From Siphonodentalium dalli (taxonomy: Eukaryota; Mollusca; Scaphopoda; Gadilida; Siphonodentaliidae), in NCBI GenBank assembly GCA_032622095.1, contig CP136062.1, positions 160,330,875 to 160,394,874 on the forward strand: a DNA stretch of 64,000 nt, written 5' to 3'. Shown piece after piece: positions 55,004 through 64,000 of the stretch. Within the stretch, counting starts at the first letter, position 1, and the number at the start of each line of letters is the position of its first letter. The translations under genes were made by a program, and so were the position numbers. Below the pieces are notes generated by a model, which saw nothing but the letters and a program-made list of their open reading frames with translations, did no database searches and was not told the DNA's origin.

Positions 55004-55009
55004 AATAAA
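55004..55009 (+). promoter_or_regulatory. Candidate SOCS6 poly(A) signal
   Basis: AATAAA about 120 nt after the stop. Another lies at 55757-55762, so the 3' UTR length is not settled by sequence. Confidence 0.4.
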
Positions 55010-57700
55010 ATTATTCCGGTAACATGCCAGAAAAAAGCCTTTCTATTGCCAAATATTTCATTCTTCCTGAAAGTCTGTGATACCAGTGTACATGTGTACT
55101 TAAAGTATTGCTTTTATGCTACCACCAGACCAAACTTTGGATTTGATTCAAAATTCAATTTGATTCTTAAATAATGCAGAATTTTCAATGAGGCCCTATA
55201 ATATATAATGGCCCCTAATTGACAAACACATTTAAGCTCCAACTTGGTATTTTATTCTATTGTTAGTCCACTAGTGTAAAGGCATGTTTTCACTAACAAC
55301 AAAAATGTAACAAGTCTTCAATGAAGATAGGACTGGTCAGGTTACTGGAATAGAAAATATTCCTTGTCCTTGGTGATTTGAAGTACACTAATCAGCAAAT
55401 CTCACATGAACTTTGACCATTGCTGTTAGCACAATGTCTGAGGCCAGACCATTTCCAAGTAGTAACAACAAACTACACTTTCAAGTAAAGATGTGTTCAG
55501 CATTCCAGATATTCAGTTACAACAACAAAATGATACAAAATCTCATTGTATTATATTGGCTTTGTTCCACTGACACAATTTAATGATAAGAACCAGATGT
55601 GACTTAATACCAGTAGATAACAATGCCTCAAGAAAATATCTTGAGAAATTTGAATATATCATTAAATGCTCACTAGTATGAAAAAATATTTAGAGGATAA
55701 ACATGATATCTGGTGCGATTTTGATTCATTTACTTATTCTTGATTGTGAACTCGACAATAAAAAAATGCTGTTTTAACGGCATTACAAGATACATGTAGG
55801 GTAAAATGGATATTTTTATTCTAAAAACCCTTGGTAGATGTCCCCAAAATCAAACAAGAGAGCATGTTCATCCCCAATCTAATTCAGTTGAACAGAGCAC
55901 AATGAAATATATGCCTGTTTATGAAATTAAGAATGTGGTTCATAATTTATTAATTGGAGACCACACAGTGTACTAGTGTGTATATATAACTGTAGTACAT
56001 AGTACGGAAGAATGCCAGAGAGAGGTGACTATTCCAAATGAAGCTGAATTGGTTAATTCAGCATGGTAGTAAATTGTACTGAAAACTGAGATAGAGGGGT
56101 GATAGTTCTGAAGGCTATCTTTTTTATTTGTTGGTTTACAGACAATTATTTTTAAAGATAGGGTAGCAGGATAGAAAAAAAAATTCTGAATTTTTATCTT
56201 CATTTTTTCAAAACATGGATGGAAAGATAAAAATTAAATTTAATGAAATGAATATCAATTCTAGACTTAGTGGTTTAGTAGATACGAAAGAAGGCTCCTT
56301 CTGATTGATGTGATAGTAAATTTCTGGGAGATTAATCCCATTTGCAGCCAGTCAGAAATAGACGATCTCACACAAGTTTCTATTTTATATGGAATTTATC
56401 AACCGAGTTCACTAAATTCGATTTTAGCCGAGGTTCAAATAGAATTTAGTGGACGAGGTTGATAAATTACATATAAAATAGAATGAGTTTGAGATACCTT
56501 TTATCACATGATCAGATTTAACGCGAAGCAACCCGAAGTATTCATAAAAAACAACAATAATAAACTTAAACGCCCTAATATTACACGTGTGTCTTACCAA
56601 TAATTATGAAGCTGGTTTTGTGGGTTAATTATGTGATAAATAGCTTTATGATATTCTGGCTACTATTTTCCTAAGTTTTGCAATAGGCCCCATTAAACTC
56701 GGAGGAAATAAAACAATTATGTACTGACTGCAAACTTAATTATTTTCTAGTTTGATGATTTTTAGGGCTGAATGATCCGTAAACCGACAAATAAAAAAAT
56801 GGCCTGAACTAACCAGCTCATAAACATAGCATAAATCCTAGTCTATTACATAAGGGAGTCTGCAGGCACGATTTCAATGAGAGAGTACAATCATCATATG
56901 TCGTGGTTCTATTAATGGTGCCCTTAATATGGCATTATACATGTATCCTTCTGTGTTAATTGATGACGATGCAGAATCTAACTATACCATATGTTATAAT
57001 ACATTGTAGTTCAGTTGTTTCTGTGCATGAACTGAAATGCTGTAATGCACCCTATATTTTTTTAGGCTTATTATATAAAACACATTGGGGTTCAATTTAG
57101 TTTGATATATAATATAGATATTATTCGACAAGTAGCCAAAACAAGGCAGTTGATATAATTTCGTTTGCGCGGCTTCAATTATTTAGTCAGCAGTCGCCTC
57201 AAAATTTCAACTGTAGACCATGGGCAGAAAAACTAGAGCTGTTGTTGTTCTGGAATGTTTATGGTACTAAATAATTTTTATGACTGAAATGAAGATAAAG
57301 ACGTGCATGAAGTGTTTCCAGATATTCCGTTTCTGATTCCAGAATTCTGATTAATGCAAACCGTTTTTGCACAGGGCTCGTAATTGTGTTCGAAGTTGTA
57401 TTTCTTATGACTTCAATGCGTCTTTCTGTAACTTAATACTTGTAGAAAGGTAGTTCAGGTTTTTATCGACCTATAACGATACCAAGATAAATTTTAAAGC
57501 AAATGTTATTAGGTGTGTTTTTGGAGCGGAAACCGCCATGTGGCTTTATTGTTATTTACAGTTGACCAAGTATTAAGCTCATTTGGAATTGTTTTTACAG
57601 ACTCCCTTTGTTTATTATGTGCCTTTAACTTTACTGATAACTTGTGAAAGATAATCTTATAGGATCTTTAATGCATTTTTAAAGTGATATATAATTTTCA
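55010..57700. other. Downstream of SOCS6, no gene recognised
   Basis: AT-rich. Probably 3' UTR then intergenic. One inverted repeat at about 56362-56494 (arms 'ctattttatatggaatttat' and complement). Confidence 0.45.
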
Positions 57701-57730
57701 AGCCTCAAGTTAAACCTACATATACATGTA

Positions 57731-57935
57731 CAGTAATGCCCTAAATAATCAACTCCTTAACCACATCAGAATTATGGGTAATTTTTCAGGATTCAGTTGG
57801 AAATATGGCTTGTTGCCATTCATTGGAAAGCTCTGTTTTCTGACAAATGGCAACAAGCCATATTTCCGACTGAATCCTGAAAAATTACCAATAATTCTGC
57901 TGTGGTTAATGAGTTGGTTATTTAAGGCATTACTG
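57731..57935. mobile_element. TA-G MITE, 205 bp
   Basis: TA at 57729-57730 and 57936-57937. Inner stem extends through ATGGCTTGTTGCCATT. Confidence 0.82.
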
Positions 57936-58703
57936 TACATGCATTTGCGCATTTCGGACAACAGAGCATTCCACGGAAAGATGGAAATGTATCAATAGAT
58001 TCACTATTTTCACAGCATATACATGTTCCAATTATTAGGTTAAAATTTTGGCTTGATGATTATAGAAAGCTATAACACTCAGAAATGTTATGTTGCATGA
58101 GGAAGTTGAGCCATCGAATCAGAATGTACATGTAGCAGTATATCATGCTGTATAACCATTACAGATTCCAACTCGAAAAAAGTATTAACCCCAGTATTCT
58201 TACAGAAGTAGGACAAACACTCTTTATTTGTACTACATGTACCAGGAATTGACTATCATGGAATGTAAATTGAACTTCAGCCTTTCTGATAATAGTCCAT
58301 TTCTCTCTAATAATTTGATAAGGAGAAGTGATCTCTCCGAATTTGAATTATCTAGGCTGGTCCCTCAGTCCGACCGCATCTATTTTGGACCCGTTACCAG
58401 AAACACATATTCATTGTATTTTGGCATAATTTTGGGCTTCAAACCGTCACGAAGGCATTAAAATATTGAGTTGTCATCACTGTTGAGATACTTTATATTT
58501 AAATATGTAATGGTTATACAATGCATGTGTTATTGAAGTGTTTGTAAACTTAAATGAAGAAAAACAAAACATCAGGCCTGAGATGTCCAATTGATGTTGC
58601 TATAGAAACTGATATTTAATGTCAGTATCACGCACTACAGTGTACATGTATGAATTTCATGGTGAATGTTTTATACAGGTCTGGAAATTCTTATTTATAG
58701 CTA

Positions 58704-58788
58704 CAGTAATGCCCTAAATAATCGACTCCTTAACCACAGCAGAATTAATTCTGCTGTGGTTAAGGAGTCGATTATTTAGAGCATTACT
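58704..58788. mobile_element. TA-G MITE, loopless palindrome
   Basis: About 43-bp arms meet at AGAATTAATTCT with no loop. Both TA-G ends are present. Confidence 0.85.
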
Positions 58789-58854
58789 TTATAATCGTGA
58801 TATTCAACTGATCAAAGTGAGATAAACCTATTCACGTAACAAATATACATAATC

Positions 58855-59215
58855 CGATTTTATAGTATCATCAGATTCCAACAACAAAAACAACAACATT
58901 TCTTCAAAAGACGCTTCAGTTATCAGAATCGTTCAATTACCCAAAAATAATCCTAACCACTGTCAACTCTAGTTTAAACGTGTTATATACATTTTGTTCA
59001 AAATAATTTGTTATTGAGAGCATGTCGGTCGACTTTTCAAATATTTGCTAGGCCGCCAAATATTCCAGGTGGTGATAATAACAGATTTCAAAAATCGATA
59101 TCTGATAACTCTGAGCTTTGGTGGGTGGGTTCCTCGACTCAAATCAAATATTTTTTACCCCGAAGCCTAAGAAATAGTAATTTAGGAGTGTTAATTTGGA
59201 TTATGTATCTTTAAA
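58855..59215 (+). repeat. Family E repeat
   Basis: 'atcatcagattccaacaaca' to 'ggattatgtatctttaaagg'. Abuts the next copy head to tail. Confidence 0.6.
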
Positions 59216-59502
59216 GGTACTCAATCCGATTCGATGGTCCCTATATCATCAGATTCCAACAACAACAAAATTTTTTGAAATGCTGCTTCAGTTATCAGAA
59301 TCGATTAATTGCCCAAAGGGGCCAGTGTTTTTATTGGGCCACTATAAAGTATCGGTGGTGAAAAATAATAGATTTCAAAAATCGATATCTGATCACTCTG
59401 AGCTTTCATGGGTGGGTTCCTCGACTTGAATCAAATATTTTTTACCCCGAAGCCAATGAAATAGTAATTTGTGAGCGTTAATTCGGATTATGCATCTTTA
59501 AA
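59212..59502 (+). repeat. Family E repeat, internally deleted
   Basis: TTTAAAGGTACTCAATCCG to GGATTATGCATCTTTAA, lacking about 150 bp of the middle seen at 25964. Confidence 0.65.
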
Positions 59503-59576
59503 AGATTAGTTATAACAGTTTGCAGTAATGCCTGCTTCCAATGCAAATTGGCAAGAGTTGTTTTGACATTCCTATA

Positions 59577-59749
59577 CAGTAATGCTCTAATTAATCGACT
59601 AGTCGGAAATATGGCTTGTTGCCATTCATCGGAAAGCTCTCGGGTAGAGCTTTCCGATGAATGGCAACAAGCCATATTTCCGAATAAATCCTGAAAAGTT
59701 ACCCATAATTCTGCTGTGGTTAAGAAGTCGATTACTTAGAGCATTACTG
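59577..59749. mobile_element. TA-G MITE, 173 bp, left arm partly deleted
   Basis: TA at 59575-59576 and 59750-59751. The left arm lacks the CCACAGCAGAATTATGGG block that the right arm keeps. The central 'tttccgatgaatggcaacaa' stem is near perfect. Confidence 0.8.
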
Positions 59750-60459
59750 TAGCTATCATAGCTATAAATGTAATTTGCCAGATCTGACAAAATATCATTA
59801 GATCTACTGAATTTGTGCATCTAGAAAATAACTTTTGTACTTATGCTCAACATCGAACATTTCCTTTTTCAGGCCTGTGAATTGATCTTTTGCTGTATAA
59901 ATCTGTATATTTTTGTACCAGGACAAAAACCTATGTGCTTAGATAAGTGGCCTTAATACGGAGCAGAGTTTGTTGCAAAAAAAAAATGCACCACAAGGCC
60001 AGATACATAAAACTGTTCATTTCTCAGGGATTGCCTTTTCTCCAAACACTTCTGCTTCTGAGTCAGAAGTGTTGATGATGACAGAGTTAATTGTAAATCC
60101 CAAACGATGAGAAGTACTACATACATGTAAGTCATTTTATGTTTTATTACTTGGTTTACAGATTTCCCTACCCAAAATAATCTGATTTGCAAAAATATTA
60201 TATTTTTCAAGTTTTTTTATTCCCGCCAATGGGAATACATGTATTAATCCAGATATATACAAAATCTCCTGTTGAATTTTGTGTCAAATATACAACAAAA
60301 TCGATTGAATGGCAAAGCCTCTCCACTATGTTTATGGTGTACTATAGATCTAGTACATACACTAGTAAATACACAAGGAAGAAAACTACCTGATTTTTCA
60401 ATGGGAAAGTTGAATGTCAACTAACAGTAACACCAACATGGCAGATGCTGATAGCAGTA

Positions 60460-60885
60460 ATAGCCTGATAGCAGGCTAGCATCACTAAATTCACTATCTG
60501 GGGATCTCATTCTGCTTAGGCCTCATCTTCTCTGGATAGTATCCTTATTATTAAATTGACAAGTTTATTAGTTTCTTTCGATTTTTTCTTTCGAAATTCT
60601 TTAGAAAATTTCTTTCGATTTTTTACTAGTAGTTTAGTTTCTCTATGTCCCTAAAATTGGCAGACAACACAATGCATGATCGAGGTGCCCAATTGGTGCA
60701 CATCACCATCTTCACAATCTGGGAACTTACTAGTAAATCTCTATATATAGCTCTCCCATAGTAGATGAGTTCATGCAGAATGAAGTCCCTAGAGGCTGAA
60801 TTTAGTGATGCTAGCCCATTATGCGGGGTAGCATCACCAAATTCACCCTCTGGGGACTTCATTCTGCAAATGACAAGCACCATAT
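60460..60885. mobile_element. Long-form hAT-D element, eroded
   Basis: Left half-hairpin, spacer, and intact right hairpin ending 'gcaaatgacaagcacc'. Confidence 0.6.
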
Positions 60886-60950
60886 TTTGAGACCTGATAT
60901 TTCCCATATATTAATGACTTCCCTTAACCCTTTCAGTGCCAAGTCCAATT

Positions 60951-61236
60951 TTTATTTATGTCAAATGATTTTTTTGACAAGGCAGGTCTTTATACGAAAG
61001 ATATTTATTGCAGCCCCTATTTAACCCTTTCAGTGGCAAGTTTGATTTTTGTATCAACCTATATTTCCTTGATCATTTTTCAAATTTATTGATTATAATA
61101 ATGTGATACATTGATGGAAAGAGCTCTTAGGTTGATACAAAAATCGAACTTGCCACTGAAAGGGTTAAATAGGGGCTGCAATAAATATCTTTCGTATAAA
61201 GACCTGCCTTGTCAAAAAAATCATTTGACATAAATA
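60951..61236. repeat. Inverted duplication around a TTAA-C element
   Basis: 60951-61020 and 61167-61236 are inverted copies of the same non-element sequence ('gacaaggcaggtctttatac'). Confidence 0.8.
61025..61163. mobile_element. TTAA-C MITE, 139 bp
   Basis: TTAA at 61021-61024 and 61164-61167. Ends CCCTTTCAGTGGCAAGTT and complement. Centre AT-rich. Confidence 0.82.
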
Positions 61237-61344
61237 AAATAATAAATCTGCTTCCCTCATCACTTTGTAAAAGAAATTTCCTGAGAAACTAACTATTTTA
61301 TTTATCCGGCCTGTTTTTTCATATTTATTTTCTTTATCTGTCCT

Positions 61345-61497
61345 TAAGGAAGACTGTACCTAAATCCAGCCATTTTTGGGGCTATCTCTTGCTCTATTTG
61401 ACAGAAAATCTGCAACTAATGAATGAATTTAGGTCAGGGATAGGTGCAAAATACGCTAAACAACATAGTAATTATAATGAAAATGAGTAAATGGCTT
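61345..61497. repeat. TTAA-H-related short element
   Basis: Begins 'aaggaagactgtacctaaat' as at 17825 and ends 'aaaatgagtaaatggctta'. Confidence 0.5.
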
Positions 61498-61499
61498 AA

Positions 61500-61940
61500 A
61501 GGTAATCAATCTGATTCGATGGTCCCCATATAATCAGATTCCAACAACAACAACATTTTTAGAAACGCCACTTCAGTTATCAGAAATGATTAATTGCCCA
61601 AAATAATGCTAACCACCATCAGCTATAGTTTTTTTTTATAAAATTGCCGGAAACGTGTTATTTATCAAAATCAAAATTTGGCCTTATTATCAACATAAAG
61701 CCTCTTGATTTTAGAGTTATGCGTCTTCATCCGCAATTTGGTCTGAGACCGTCGGCTCATCAACATTTTTCTGGGCCACTAATAAGTCTCAATGGTGAAA
61801 AATAATAGATTTCAAAAATCAATATCTAATATCTCTGAGCTTTGATTGGTGGGTTCCTTGACTTGAATCATATATTTTTTTACCCCCCAAACCAAATGAA
61901 TAGTAATTGAGGGGCGATTAATCATATTATGCATCTTTAA
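61500..61940 (+). repeat. Family E repeat, near full length
   Basis: 'gattcgatggtccccatata' to TTATGCATCTTTAA. The TTAA at its end is shared with the next TTAA-C element. Confidence 0.65.
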
Positions 61941-62796
61941 CTCTTTCAGTGCCAGGGGCCGATCTTATTGGCCCTAATTTACGGTCTTTAGAGTGCCCTA
62001 GATTTTTTTTTTGTGGTTGAATTTTGTTTGGGCATGCTTAAAGGGGTACTGTACGCCATTTTCAATAAATTCCCGGTGATAACAACGATCTATTATCGAT
62101 ACTATATAGAAATATAAGTAATTTGAGTCGAAGATGTATTCTGTAAACGCTCAGGTTAATAGGCTATCTTAAAATTTAATAATTTAAAAGTTAATAATTT
62201 AATATAAATTGATTTTATGGCTCCAGCCATAAAATGGCGTCTCTTAAAATTCGAATTTCCGTGTACAAAACGTAATCAAATTATAATTGAGGGATACCGG
62301 ATTAGGAAAACAATTGCACACACGATCGTTTGAAACATTATGCTTATACGGGGAGAAAACCCAAGCCATTCATTGACTAGTGACGGTACACTAACTTAAA
62401 TGAGTATATGGGACTACTAACCATATAATATAATGTTTATTTGATTCATTTGGTTGAAAACTTTACAAAAATTACTCGACATCGACAATTTGTATTTTTG
62501 CATTCCGGTAAATTTGCCATCCGTAACAATACTTCGTACTCAACAAACTTTCAAAAAATGGAAAAGTTGTTACATTATTCTCCGACTCGAGGATTATAGA
62601 AACCAACAACAACATCTTGGGTACAGTACCCCTTTAAGCATGCTATAGAGAATTTAAAAACAAACTGGATAAGTCCTTTGGGGCATGTTATAACTCAAAA
62701 CTATCACCAAGTATTCATAGTAATAATTTTGATGCCCATGAAAAACGTAAGATTCCCTGGCACTAAACCTACAAAATAAGCCTGGCACTAAAAGAG
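61941..62796. mobile_element. TTAA-C element carrying a nested TTAA-H
   Basis: TTAA at 61937-61940 and 62797-62800. Ends CTCTTTCAGTGCCAGG and CCTGGCACTAAAAGAG. The empty form resembles the inner part of 23326-23600. Confidence 0.8.
62042..62633. mobile_element. TTAA-H element, 592 bp, copy 2
   Basis: TTAA at 62038-62041 and 62634-62637. Same orientation as 48020-48610, about a dozen substitutions apart. Inserted in TTAA-C. Confidence 0.9.
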
Positions 62797-62901
62797 TTAA
62801 GTCTTTTACTCATTTTGGTTATAATTATCAGGTTGTTATAAGCGTGGTTCTTTGTGTATACGTGATGAGTGTATTTAACTCTCGTTCTTGACTCCTATTA
62901 A

Positions 62902-63293
62902 CCCTTTACCCAACAGAACGGCCCTGTGCCAATGCATTCTCTTATATATGCGAGTCGACCATAGGTCGCCTCGCATATATAAGAGAATGCATTGGCTTAA
63001 CACATTAAAAATTATAAAATTGTTAAAGAATGTAAGAAAAAATGGTAAAAAGGGTTAAAAAAAGATTTTTTTTAGGCCAATGCATTCTCTTATATATGCG
63101 AGGCGACCTATGGTCGACTCGCATATATAAGAGAATGCATTGGCACAGGGCATAACTGTAACTTATCACAATGTGGTCAAGGAGCCGGTTCCAATGATAT
63201 CCATATTTGTATGGTTCTATTGAGACAGACCGAAGATATTTTAGGCTGTTGAAGCTTTATTTGGCCGGTTTTGGCCGGTTTGTTGGGTAAAGG
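62902..63293. mobile_element. TTAA-A MITE, 392 bp
   Basis: TTAA at 62898-62901 and 63294-63297, two intact DH hairpins. Confidence 0.88.
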
Positions 63294-63415
63294 GTTAATT
63301 AATTTATTGGATATTGTATGTTGAGTATACCGGGTAGTAAGAGATGGCTCCATAAATGGATTGATTGAGGTACTATCTCCCTTTAATATTAATCAATGTC
63401 TGAACTGCACACAAA

Positions 63416-63843
63416 TGTGACCCGCCATATCAAATCCAGTTGTAAGTTGGGATTTTTTTACCCTGTGCCAATGCATTCTCTTATATATGCGAGTCGACCA
63501 TAGGTCGCCTCGCATATATAAGAGAATGCATTGGCCTAACAATTTTTTATCATTTTTTTTTAAATAAATGTTTCTTACAATTTTTAGGACATAAAATAAA
63601 AAACATCCATTATCCTGCAGGGAGCCCCACACATATATAGAAGCATATAGAAGAGTGTCGTCTGGTCATGTTTGTCTGGGGCTCTGTATGGGTGAAATTA
63701 TAAAATTGTTAAAGAATACAAGAAAAAATTATTAAAATTGTAAAAAATTGTTTGGCCAATGCATTATCTTATATATAAGAGAATGCATTGGCACAGGGTA
63801 AAAAAATCCCGACTTACGACTGGATTTGACATGGCGGGTCACA
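63416..63843. mobile_element. DH module in a TGTGACCCGCC-ended palindrome, copy 2
   Basis: Same outer arms as 15175-15515. The first hairpin is intact and the second is reduced to a short stem. An insertion of about 100 bp lies in the spacer. Confidence 0.75.
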
Positions 63844-64000
63844 AATGTTCATATTTATTCCTTAATTCAGATGCATTTATCAATGATAAACAAAAGGCAA
63901 TGACTCCACCAATGTCAGTCCCTGAATACCTGTATGCGGCCAATTAGGTTATAAAGTTTATCAAAATAACTGCTTTACTTTTAGTCCAAGTCTTCTCGTA

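Overview
This is a metazoan nuclear window with three conserved animal genes. The arrays of small palindromic elements and the tandem modules ending in 'ggacggacggacagac'-type tails suggest a marine invertebrate, most likely a lophotrochozoan such as a mollusc. That taxonomic guess is inference only.

Genes, left to right. (1) The 3' end of HSBP1 (+): the last 8 nt of one exon at 1-8, an AT-AC minor-spliceosome (U12) intron at 9-2771, and a terminal exon from 2772 with stop at 2858-2860 and poly(A) signal at 3051-3056. (2) GPATCH1 (-), 19 coding exons from the start codon at 53093 down to the stop at 7478. All exon phases agree and give 952 residues, against 931 in human. It has a G-patch protein N-terminal region, a G-patch and a Lys/Ser-rich tail, and fills about 45 kb. 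(3) SOCS6 (+), an uninterrupted 460-codon CDS at 53500-54882 with SH2 domain and SOCS box. GPATCH1 and SOCS6 are head to head, with 406 bp between start codons. HSBP1 and GPATCH1 are tail to tail.

Repeats. GPATCH1 introns and both flanks are packed with non-autonomous DNA transposons, often nested. Family names used below: TTAA-A (ends CCCTTTACCCAACA), TTAA-B (ends CCCTTTCATGAC), TTAA-C (ends C[C/T]CTTTCAGTGCCA), TTAA-F (ends AGGCCCACTTAA) and TTAA-H (ends AGGGGTACTGTAC) are each flanked by the tetranucleotide TTAA, as piggyBac-like elements are. hAT-D (ends CAAGCCTTGAAATA) has 8-bp target duplications. TA-G (ends CAGTAATGCYCTAAAT) sits between TA dinucleotides. DH is a double-hairpin module built on GCCAATGCATTCTCTTATAT, carried inside several of these backbones. 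Families E, K, L and M are dispersed or modular repeats of unknown class.

Other regions. 4081-5683 is a 64-bp minisatellite. 18332-21528 is a 3.2-kb palindromic element with a frame-broken internal ORF. 9985-10345 is a LINE reverse-transcriptase remnant. I see no credible gene right of SOCS6 (about 55-64 kb), only repeats and AT-rich sequence. No tRNA, rRNA or CRISPR was recognised.
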